NCBI GenBank assembly: GCA_964566875.1
Contig: CAZMJM010000018.1
Coordinates: 1-15,797 of the forward strand
Length of the DNA stretch: 15,797 nt
Source: CAZEQH01 sp964566875
GTDB taxonomy: Bacteria; Patescibacteriota; Minisyncoccia; Minisyncoccales; JANBVM01
Direction of reading: 5' to 3'
Part shown: positions 6,461-12,704 of the stretch, piece after piece
Layout: every line of letters starts with the position of its first letter
Numbering within the stretch: position 1 is the stretch's first letter
Notes under the pieces: generated by a model
Told to the model about the DNA's origin: nothing
The model's database searches: none
Seen by the model: only the letters and a program-made list of their open reading frames with translations
Made by a program: the position numbers and the translations under genes

Positions 6461-7255
6461 ATGAAAAAAATAATTTGTCTGTTGTTGACGGCAATCGTGG
6501 CGTTTGGTGCAGGAGTGGTTTTGACCGCCGAATACTGCAGCCGGTTCGTTGATACCAACGTTCCGGCCGAAGGAAATTATCTGCAGATGTCGGTGGCTTC
6601 CATCACCCAAAAGGATAACTTCTTCAACATCTGGGCAGAGTATCCCCAATTCAACGGGGTCGATGCCGCTTTCAACCAGAAGATTGCTGACCTCATGAAC
6701 AAGCAGGTGGATGATTTTAAGACGAACGCGGCAGCCAATTGGGAGGCCAGGAGGGCTACAGCTACTCCTGATAACCCGGTTCCCGAATTTCCCGAGCAGC
6801 CCTTTGATTTCATCGCTACCTGGACACCCACTCAAATCAACAACAGTTATCTGAGTTTTGTTATCAACGTCTATTATTTCAGCGGAGGCGCACACGGCCT
6901 GAACGAGGTTTACGCTTTCAATTATGACCTGAATCAGCAGAAGGAGATTACCATCAATGATTTTCTGGGTTCTTCCCAGGATGCCCTGGACGAGGTTGCA
7001 TTACTGGCCTCTCAAAACGTCAGCTCTGATCTTCAGTCCCGCGGAGTACAAATAAATACCAGCACCCAGCAGATGATAGACCAGGGGACCGCCGCAACAA
7101 CGGAAAACTATAAGAACTTCAATTTCAGCAATAACGCGCTGATAGTATATTTTCCGCAGTATCAGGTGGCACCGGGTTACATAGGCAACGTAACCGTTAC
7201 ACTTTATCAGAACCAGCTGACGTCGGCGGGTGTGCAATCTAACTATCTGAAATAA
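6461..7255 (+). CDS. Secreted or membrane-anchored DUF4163/DUF3298 protein (RsiV-like domain)
   Basis: This 264-residue protein has an N-terminal hydrophobic segment (about 4-23) after two lysines, either a signal peptide or a single membrane anchor, so the rest faces outside. The region from about 40 to 130 fits DUF4163. The region from about 135 to 250 fits DUF3298, with YYFSGGAHG at 138-146, a following DL...KEITINDFLG segment (156-170) and the late motif FPQYQVAPGYIG (231-242). The same fold forms the lysozyme-binding part of the anti-sigma factor RsiV and part of the deacetylase PdaC, and it is common in secreted proteins of unknown role. There is no cytoplasmic sigma-binding part and no deacetylase domain. 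No lipobox is evident around C26. The P-type ATPase gene follows after 24 bases and is probably cotranscribed. A lysozyme or cell-wall link is only suggested by the family. Confidence 0.82.
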   Translation: MKKIICLLLTAIVAFGAGVVLTAEYCSRFVDTNVPAEGNYLQMSVASITQKDNFFNIWAEYPQFNGVDAAFNQKIADLMNKQVDDFKTNAAANWEARRATATPDNPVPEFPEQPFDFIATWTPTQINNSYLSFVINVYYFSGGAHGLNEVYAFNYDLNQQKEITINDFLGSSQDALDEVALLASQNVSSDLQSRGVQINTSTQQMIDQGTAATTENYKNFNFSNNALIVYFPQYQVAPGYIGNVTVTLYQNQLTSAGVQSNYLK

Positions 7256-7279
7256 ATAGGCGGAACGTGATAACGCTCT

Positions 7280-9802
7280 ATGCCTCGATTTTCCGAATAC
7301 ACACCCAGGAGCGTTGAAGAGGTCTTCAAACTCCTGGATACTTCCGAAAAAGGTCTTTCCGCAAAGAAGGCAGCGGAGCTTTTAAGGAGGTTTGGAAAAA
7401 ACGAGGTGAAGATAAAAGAGGAGGGACTACTGGATATTTTTCTAAAGCAGTTCAAATCACCCTTCTTTTATCTTCTTTTCGCAGCCTCTCTAATAGCCTT
7501 CCTGATAGGCGAGAAGATTGACGGTGCCGTCATTCTGGCTTTTGTTTTCATCAATGTCCTGCTGGGTTTCTTCCAGGAAGCCAAGGCCAAGAGGGCTGTT
7601 TCCCTGCTGAAGAGGTACCTGCCTTCAAAAATAAGGGTTTTGAGAAGCGGCAAAGAGAAGGCGATTGACAGAAAGCTTCTGGTCCCCGGAGATATCGTTC
7701 TTCTGGAGCAGGGGGATATCGCCCCGGCTGATTTGCGGGTATGGAAGGCGGAAAATTTTTCAGTTGATGAGGAGATATTAAGCGGAGAATCCGTTCCCAT
7801 CTCCAAAACCGCTCAGCCGCTCCCGGGAAAGATTGAGGAGTTTTTTGAAGCGGCCAATATAATTTTCAGCGGAACGTCGGTCATTTCCGGGGAGGCAGTG
7901 GGAGTGGTGATAGCAGCGGGGAAAGAGACAGCTCTGGGGGAAATTACCAGGCTCACCTCAAGCATTGCCCGCGAAAGCCTTTACGAAAAAAGCCTCCTCA
8001 GTTTTTCTCATCTCATCCTGAGGATAGTCATAGTTACCATCGTCCTTATTTTCCTGGTTAATCTGGTGGTTAAGGGCACGACCGACCTCTTTGATTTCCT
8101 TCTCTTTTGCATAGCCCTCACGGTGAGTATCATCCCGGAGGCCCTTCCCCTGATTATTACCTTCGCCCTCTCCAACGGAGCCTTGAAACTGGCCAAAAAG
8201 AAGGTGGTGGTAAAGAGGTTATCGGCGGTTGAGGACCTGGGTGACATCGAAATCCTCTGCAGCGATAAGACGGGCACCCTGACCAAAAACAAGCTTAAAT
8301 TGGAGAGCACCTATTCTTCGGATAAGAGTAAGTGCCTGCTCTACAGCCTTCTGTCTTCGCCCTATGTTGAAGAGGAGATAGAATCAAGCTTGAACCCTTT
8401 TGATATGGCTCTTTTCGAAGCGGCCCCTAAAAAAGTCCGCAATTCCCTCAAGAGGTTCAAACTGCTGGCCGAAAAGTCTTTTGACTTATCGCGACTGAGG
8501 AACAGTGTCTTGTTGGAGGACGCCAGGGGCAAGAAGATTTTAATCAGTCGGGGGGCGCCTGAGCCTATTTTGGGCTTATGCTCTGAATTCGATGGAAACG
8601 AGAAAGAAATCAGGAGGGATATAGAGAGGAAAGGCAAAGAGGGAAAGAGGATTTTAGCCATGGCATTTAAAGCTTTTGCCGAGGACAGTTTCAGCGAAAG
8701 AGACGAGGACGACATGAAATTCCTGGGGTACTTCTCTTTCTTCGATCCCCTAAAGGAAACGGCCAGGGAGGCTATTCAGCTGGCCGGAAAACTCGGGGTC
8801 CAGGTGAAGATTTTAACAGGTGACAGCAGAGAGGTAGCAGGTCAGGTAGCCAGAGAGATAGGGCTCATCAAGAGCCAGGAAGAAGTAATCCTCGGAGAAA
8901 CCGTGGATTCTTTTTCCGGGGAAGATTTTGAAAGAGCCTGTGAAAATTTTTCAGTTTTTGCCAGGGTTTCACCCCAGACCAAATACAGAATAGTGAAATC
9001 ATTAGGGGAAAGGTATGAGGTTGGTTTTCTGGGAGAGGGGGTTAACGACGCCCCTGCCCTGAAGGCCTCTCATCTGGCCATCGTCGTACAGAGTGCCGCC
9101 GATGTCTCCCGGGAGATTGCCGACATCGTACTGCTCAGGAAGGACCTGAAGGTTATCGTGGAGGGAATAAGGCAAGGGCGAAACATTTTTTCCAATATCA
9201 ACAAATACATAAAATGCACCCTGGCCAGTAACTTCGGTAATTTTTATTCCATCGCCATTATCTCCCTGATAATACCTTTTCTGCCGATGCTGCCCGTTCA
9301 AATCCTGCTGGTCAATCTTCTTTCCGATTTTCCCCTGGTGGCCGTGGCCTCGGACAGGGTCGACCTTGAGGAATTGAAAAAACCAAAGTTCTACCAATTG
9401 AATAAGGTAATACTGCTTATCGTCCTCCTCGGCCTGACCAGTACCATTTTCGACTTTATATTTTTTGCTATTTTCCATACGGTAGCCCCATCTCTCCTCC
9501 AGACCCTCTGGTTTATAGAGAGCGTTCTAACGGAAATTGCCCTGATATTTTCCATAAGAACTTCCCACATGTTTCTCAGGGCGAGGAGTCCCAGTTTCGC
9601 GCTGGTGGCGGTTTCCATACTGACCCTGCTCATTACGGTGGGCTTGCCCTTTACCGCCTTAGGCCAGGAGACATTCCATCTGGTCACCCCCGTCCTTCCG
9701 GAACTTCTGGTAGTGTTAACCTTAATTGCCACCTATTTTGTGGTTAGTGAGGTCATCAAGCTGATATACTTCCGCTATTGGACATGGAAAAACGGCTCTT
9801 AA
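7280..9802 (+). CDS. P-type cation-transporting ATPase, MgtA-like
   Basis: This 840-residue ion pump has all P-type core parts: an N-terminal cation ATPase segment (about 5-65), an actuator domain with SGES (168-171, usually TGES), the ion-site helix PEALP (286-290), phosphorylation motif D329-KTGT, nucleotide-binding RGAPE (424-428, usually KGAPE), TGD (513-515) and the hinge GEGVNDAPA (585-593). About ten membrane helices are expected. Helix M4 reads PEALP, between the PEGLP of Ca pumps, PEMLP of MgtA and PVALP of H+ pumps. LLVNLLSDFP (676-685) and WFIESVLTEIALIFSIRT (744-761) resemble MgtA-type Mg2+ ATPases. Mg2+ is my best guess, but the ion is not certain. No ribosome site is seen. A strong terminator follows the stop. 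Confidence 0.88.
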   Translation: MPRFSEYTPRSVEEVFKLLDTSEKGLSAKKAAELLRRFGKNEVKIKEEGLLDIFLKQFKSPFFYLLFAASLIAFLIGEKIDGAVILAFVFINVLLGFFQEAKAKRAVSLLKRYLPSKIRVLRSGKEKAIDRKLLVPGDIVLLEQGDIAPADLRVWKAENFSVDEEILSGESVPISKTAQPLPGKIEEFFEAANIIFSGTSVISGEAVGVVIAAGKETALGEITRLTSSIARESLYEKSLLSFSHLILRIVIVTIVLIFLVNLVVKGTTDLFDFLLFCIALTVSIIPEALPLIITFALSNGALKLAKKKVVVKRLSAVEDLGDIEILCSDKTGTLTKNKLKLESTYSSDKSKCLLYSLLSSPYVEEEIESSLNPFDMALFEAAPKKVRNSLKRFKLLAEKSFDLSRLRNSVLLEDARGKKILISRGAPEPILGLCSEFDGNEKEIRRDIERKGKEGKRILAMAFKAFAEDSFSERDEDDMKFLGYFSFFDPLKETAREAIQLAGKLGVQVKILTGDSREVAGQVAREIGLIKSQEEVILGETVDSFSGEDFERACENFSVFARVSPQTKYRIVKSLGERYEVGFLGEGVNDAPALKASHLAIVVQSAADVSREIADIVLLRKDLKVIVEGIRQGRNIFSNINKYIKCTLASNFGNFYSIAIISLIIPFLPMLPVQILLVNLLSDFPLVAVASDRVDLEELKKPKFYQLNKVILLIVLLGLTSTIFDFIFFAIFHTVAPSLLQTLWFIESVLTEIALIFSIRTSHMFLRARSPSFALVAVSILTLLITVGLPFTALGQETFHLVTPVLPELLVVLTLIATYFVVSEVIKLIYFRYWTWKNGS

Positions 9803-9824
9803 GAGACCGATTCTTATCCAACTA

Positions 9825-9854
9825 AAAACCCCGCAGGTAAACCTGCGGGGTTTT
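9825..9854. terminator. Strong bidirectional intrinsic terminator between convergent genes
   Basis: AAAACCCCGCAGGT (9825-9838) and ACCTGCGGGGTTTT (9841-9854) are perfectly complementary; the outer 13 bp pair around a TAAA loop. T-runs follow on both strands. It serves the P-type ATPase gene (stop at 9802) on the plus strand and the small zinc-ribbon gene (stop at 9866) on the minus strand. Confidence 0.92.
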
Positions 9855-9865
9855 GCTGTTTTCGC

Positions 9866-10036
9866 CTATCTGAAGTTTTTAGCTCTTCTCTTTCTGTGGC
9901 ATTCCCTGCAGTAGACGGGTCTGTCCCCTGAGGGCTGGAAAGGAAGTTCTGTTATTTCTGCTCCACACTCGGCGCATTTCCAATTCCCCTTGAACATTGG
10001 TCTTGGGGAAAAATCAGAATTTGAATTCTCAAACAT
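9866..10036 (-). CDS. Small zinc-ribbon protein (CxxC...CxxCH)
   Basis: This 56-residue minus-strand protein was translated by hand. It has C21-x2-C24 and C43-x2-C46-H47, separated by ITELPFQPSGDRPVY, then a basic tail ending KRRAKNFR. The four cysteines should bind one zinc. I recognise this as a small zinc-ribbon family frequent in Parcubacteria-like genomes; its function is unknown, and the basic ends suggest RNA, ribosome or DNA contact. Two starts are possible: ATG at 10036, giving a MFENSNSDFSPRP leader like other members, or ATG at 9997 (43 residues). I prefer 10036; neither has a good ribosome site. It is convergent with the P-type ATPase gene and divergent from the membrane coiled-coil gene. 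Its leader carries a terminator-like hairpin. Confidence 0.82.
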   Translation of the reverse strand: MFENSNSDFSPRPMFKGNWKCAECGAEITELPFQPSGDRPVYCRECHRKRRAKNFR

Positions 10037-10076
10037 GAAACTTGATGCTTAACTCTTCTATTGATGTGCTTTAGTT

Positions 10077-10108
10077 AAAAAGCGACCTTTTGATTACCAA
10101 GTCGCTTT
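10077..10108 (-). terminator. Terminator-like hairpin in the leader of the zinc-ribbon gene, possible attenuator
   Basis: Read on the minus strand, AAAGCGAC (10108-10101) pairs with GTCGCTTT (10086-10079) and is followed by more T (to 10077). A T-G and a T-A pair can lengthen the stem to 10 bp with a 10-base loop. Upstream, AAGTCG (minus, 10135-10130) can pair with CGACTT (minus, 10104-10099), which overlaps the 5' arm, so the two structures exclude each other. This is the layout of a transcription attenuator. The competing helix is only 6 bp, so chance is possible. Confidence 0.4.
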
Positions 10109-10146
10109 ATTAACTAGATATTAACTCCCCGACTTATAATCTGGTT

Positions 10147-10177
10147 ATCATACTACCACTGCATTTTAAAAAGTCAA
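10147..10177 (-). promoter_or_regulatory. Possible minus-strand promoter for the zinc-ribbon gene
   Basis: On the minus strand, TTGACT (10177-10172) is followed after 19 bases by TATGAT (10152-10147). The boxes are good but the spacing is longer than the usual 17. Transcription would begin near 10140, leaving a leader of about 100 bases that contains the hairpin at 10077-10108. Confidence 0.4.
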
Positions 10178-10208
10178 TAGGAGAGGCAAGAACATTGCGC
10201 TTTTTATC

Positions 10209-10229
10209 TGTTATAAAATCAACTATAAT
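10209..10229 (+). promoter_or_regulatory. Promoter region for the membrane coiled-coil gene
   Basis: Two -10 candidates lie just before ATG 10241: the extended TGTTATAAA (10209-10217) and a perfect TATAAT (10224-10229). The first gives a leader of about 17 bases, the second only about 5. Neither has a -35 at 17 bases. Which one is used cannot be decided from sequence. Confidence 0.45.
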
Positions 10230-10240
10230 TAAAGAGAAAT

Positions 10241-11110
10241 ATGACTAATCAGCAAGAGTTCAAAGACATCCTGGCCCGGGTTTCTTCCACTTTTCTCCCC
10301 AGGGAGACCACCCTGATTGTTTTTCTGGCGGCCGTTGTCCTGATGAAGGCAACGGGTCTGCTCTCATTCTACGACAGGGTAAACCGGGTGCTCCTTGTTT
10401 TGTCTTTTTATCTGTTTTCGGCTTTGGTTTTTAGAAAAGTAGTGAAAAGACAGACCCGGGCGAAAGCCATTGTCAACCTGTATTTTTTCTACGACATTTT
10501 CATAGAAGTCTTATCCATTACAGCCATCGTCTACCTGGCCGGAGGAGTGGAATGGATGGGGTCTGTTTTCTTCCTGTTCCCCGTAGTCTATGCCAGTATC
10601 GTACTGCCGAGAAAGAAGGCCCTGGTGGTTTGCGCCCTTACGACCGTAAGCTACGCGCTTCTGGTTATTCTGCCTTATCTGGGATTGGTGCCTTTCCATC
10701 CTTACTTTGATTTGGGATTTCCCCTTTACCGGAACCCCAAATACGTAATAGATAATATCCTGCTGGCCGGGGCTTCCTTCTTCGGCATCGGAGTGGCCGC
10801 CAATCTTTTTACCGACGTTTTGAAAAGGAAAAGCGTGGAACTGGAAAGAACCAGCGAGGCTTTAGAAGAACAGAAGGCTACTTTGGAAATCAAGGTGCGG
10901 GCCAGAACCGAGGAGTTGGAAGGCCTCTCTGAGAACCTGAAAGACAAGGTCAGGGAAAGGACCCAGGAACTTGAGGAAAGGAAAAAAGAGCTTGAGGCTA
11001 AAATGGAGGAATTGGAGAAATTCAATAGATTGGCCATGGGCAGGGAAATGAAAATGATAGAGCTGAAAAAGAGGGTAAAAGAGCTTGAAGGAAAACTCAA
11101 GGGCGGCTAA
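10241..11110 (+). CDS. Six-helix membrane protein with C-terminal coiled coil, sensor-kinase-like but without a kinase
   Basis: This 289-residue protein has about six membrane helices (roughly 24-42, 48-66, 79-100, 105-123, 126-146 and 170-192), followed by a cytoplasmic coiled coil (about 195-289). The coiled coil contains an 18-residue tandem repeat: KVRARTEELE (218-227) and KVRERTQELE (236-245). Its end, ELEKFNRLAMGREMKMIELKKRVKELE split over residues 257-283, looks like the linker just before HisKA in many sensor histidine kinases. The protein stops there: no His box, no ATPase domain and no cyclase domain follow. It may be a sensor that signals through coiled-coil partners, a membrane scaffold, or a remnant. 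The FtsZ gene starts 55 bases later under its own promoter, so a division-related role is possible but not shown. Confidence 0.75.
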   Translation: MTNQQEFKDILARVSSTFLPRETTLIVFLAAVVLMKATGLLSFYDRVNRVLLVLSFYLFSALVFRKVVKRQTRAKAIVNLYFFYDIFIEVLSITAIVYLAGGVEWMGSVFFLFPVVYASIVLPRKKALVVCALTTVSYALLVILPYLGLVPFHPYFDLGFPLYRNPKYVIDNILLAGASFFGIGVAANLFTDVLKRKSVELERTSEALEEQKATLEIKVRARTEELEGLSENLKDKVRERTQELEERKKELEAKMEELEKFNRLAMGREMKMIELKKRVKELEGKLKGG

Positions 11111-11130
11111 TTTAAGAAAGGAAGCCTTAA

Positions 11131-11159
11131 TTGACCTAATAAACTTAACGGCTTATACT
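11131..11159 (+). promoter_or_regulatory. Sigma-70-type promoter of ftsZ, predicting a leaderless mRNA
   Basis: TTGACC (11131-11136), a 17-base spacer and TATACT (11154-11159) form the best promoter in the window. The start point would fall at about 11166, which is the A of the FtsZ ATG. The promoter lies inside an upstream in-frame extension (from ATG 11085), which argues against that longer start. Confidence 0.7.
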
Positions 11160-11165
11160 AAAACA

Positions 11166-12686
11166 ATGGCTAAAAAGATAACAAAAAGGGTCAGAAAAAG
11201 CCTCAGAAAGACTCCGATGAAGGAAAAGAAAAAAGCGGCCAAGAGAAAGGCTGTCAGAAACAAACTCGCTAAAAAGCCGGCCCCAAAGCAGGCGAAAAAA
11301 CCCGAAGGATTAAAACGCATAAAGGTCAGACTAATAGGCATAGGCGGCGGTGGAAACTCCATTGTTTCCGAAATAGCCCAGAATGTTCGGGGCGCTTCTT
11401 TCTATGCCGCCAACAGTGACGTGCGTTCCTTAAGGCGACTTCCCAGAAAAGTTTCCAAATTCCAGTTTGGCAAAGAACTCACCCACGGTTTGGGAACCGG
11501 CATGGATCCTGAAATAGGGGAAGCTGCCGCCATAAAAGAAAAAGAAAGAATAAAACAGATATTAAAGGGCCAGGATTTCGTCATCCTGGTGGCCTGTCTG
11601 GGAGGAGGATTAGGGTCGGGGGCAGCCCCTGTTTTTGCTAAGATATCGCGAGACATGGGGAATCTTACCTATGGTATTTTTACCCTTCCCTTTGATTTTG
11701 AAGGGGAGAAAAAGATGGAAATTGCCAGAACTTCTCTGCGCAAGGTTAAAAGAAGGGTCAATGCCTTTTCGGTAATTCCTAACGAAAGAATCTTCCAGAT
11801 AATTGAGAGAACGGCACCCCTGAACGACGCCCTTTCTGCCATCAATAAAAAGCTTTCGGCATCGATACAGAGCCTGATAGAAATAATATATGAGCCCGGG
11901 ATGATAAACATTGACTTTGCAGACTTGCGGACCGTTTTCAGCAGGAGGGGGAAACTGACCTATCTTAATTCCGTTAAACTCGGTAAGGAAAAGGAAGAAG
12001 AAATGATAAACCGGGTAATAAGCTCACCGCTGTATCCCTACAGTATAGGGGGCGCCAGAGGGATACTGTTCAACATCTCCGGCAAGAAGGACCTGTCTTT
12101 ATCCCAGGTGAATCAAATTTCCGGGATTATAGCCGAGAAAGCCCACCGGGAAGCCAGGATTATTTTTGGGATATCCAACATTAAAAAAGGCTCGAATATC
12201 AAGGTAACTTTATTGGCTACCAGCTGCCGGGCGAGAGGTTTTCTCAAGAAACCGAAAAAAGAGGGCGTTAAAAGAACCAGGAAGAGACGAGCAAAAAAGA
12301 AAAAAACCCCTAAGAAGAATCCGCCAGCTGGCGGGAAAAAAGAGGTTAAGGCTGTACGGACCGCTCCGCAGCCTGCGAAAAAGAAAATCCGCCGGCTGGC
12401 GGACCGCCAATCGGCTAAGAAACCCAGAAAAAGAAAGCCGGTTGCCAAGAGGAAGAAAAAAAGAGCCGCTGCCAAAAAACCAGATAAATCGAAAATAGAG
12501 GTAAGGGTTAAGACGGTTGCTCAAGACTCTTCACCGAGCGAGAGCGGTGCAGTTAGCAAGGAAAAGCAGAGGGTGAGGAAGAACGCTCTTCAGATTAAGA
12601 AAGACAAGGAGAAAGAAGAGGCCGAGATAATATCCAAGGAAGAATTTTGGGAAAAACCCACCTTTTTAAGGAAAAAAGTCATTTAA
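11166..12686 (+). CDS. ftsZ: Cell division GTPase FtsZ with highly basic N- and C-terminal tails
   Basis: This 506-residue FtsZ polymerises with GTP to form the division ring. The GTPase core (about 51-356) has GIGGGGNS (58-65), GLGTGMDPEIG (108-118), the tubulin signature GGGLGSG (146-152, usually GGGTGTG), IPNERI (204-209) and the T7 loop N248-I-D250-F-A-D253 with both catalytic Asp residues. The last residues, EKPTFLRKK (496-504), match the conserved C-terminal peptide (DIPxFLRxx) that binds FtsA-like anchors. Unusual parts are a Lys/Arg-rich first 50 residues and a linker of about 130 residues (360-490) packed with Lys/Arg, where most FtsZ linkers are acidic or neutral. An in-frame ATG at 11085 would add 27 residues, but the promoter at 11131-11159 makes 11166 the better start. 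Whether this is the only FtsZ in the genome is unknown. Confidence 0.9.
   Translation: MAKKITKRVRKSLRKTPMKEKKKAAKRKAVRNKLAKKPAPKQAKKPEGLKRIKVRLIGIGGGGNSIVSEIAQNVRGASFYAANSDVRSLRRLPRKVSKFQFGKELTHGLGTGMDPEIGEAAAIKEKERIKQILKGQDFVILVACLGGGLGSGAAPVFAKISRDMGNLTYGIFTLPFDFEGEKKMEIARTSLRKVKRRVNAFSVIPNERIFQIIERTAPLNDALSAINKKLSASIQSLIEIIYEPGMINIDFADLRTVFSRRGKLTYLNSVKLGKEKEEEMINRVISSPLYPYSIGGARGILFNISGKKDLSLSQVNQISGIIAEKAHREARIIFGISNIKKGSNIKVTLLATSCRARGFLKKPKKEGVKRTRKRRAKKKKTPKKNPPAGGKKEVKAVRTAPQPAKKKIRRLADRQSAKKPRKRKPVAKRKKKRAAAKKPDKSKIEVRVKTVAQDSSPSESGAVSKEKQRVRKNALQIKKDKEKEEAEIISKEEFWEKPTFLRKKVI
12321..12334. repeat. Palindromic repeat copy 1 in the ftsZ linker
   Basis: CCGCCAGCTGGCGG is a perfect 14-base palindrome. 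In the ftsZ frame it is read as PPAGG (386-390), a break in an otherwise Lys/Arg-rich linker. I recall this palindrome as dispersed in Parcubacteria-like genomes; that needs a genome count. Confidence 0.6.
12388..12403. repeat. Palindromic repeat copy 2 in the ftsZ linker
   Basis: TCCGCCGGCTGGCGGA matches the first copy's core with one base changed (A to G), leaving a near-perfect palindrome. It is read in another frame and gives RRLAD (409-413). It lies 67 bases downstream of the first copy. Confidence 0.55.
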
Positions 12687-12704
12687 TGGTATTTTTCTTA
12701 AATC

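Noticed and set aside
10135..10140. Plus-strand TATAAT as a promoter for the membrane coiled-coil gene
   Set aside because: Two better-placed -10 elements lie closer to the gene, and this one has only a poor -35 at 19 bases.
10076..10165. tRNA-like sequence on the minus strand (AGTGGTAG and a stem with loop)
   Set aside because: No TpsiC arm (GTTCRA), no acceptor stem and no 7-base anticodon loop in the right place could be found.
11085..11165. N-terminal extension of FtsZ from an upstream in-frame ATG
   Set aside because: It overlaps the end of the previous gene, has a composition unlike the rest of the protein, and contains a full promoter whose start point falls on the later ATG.
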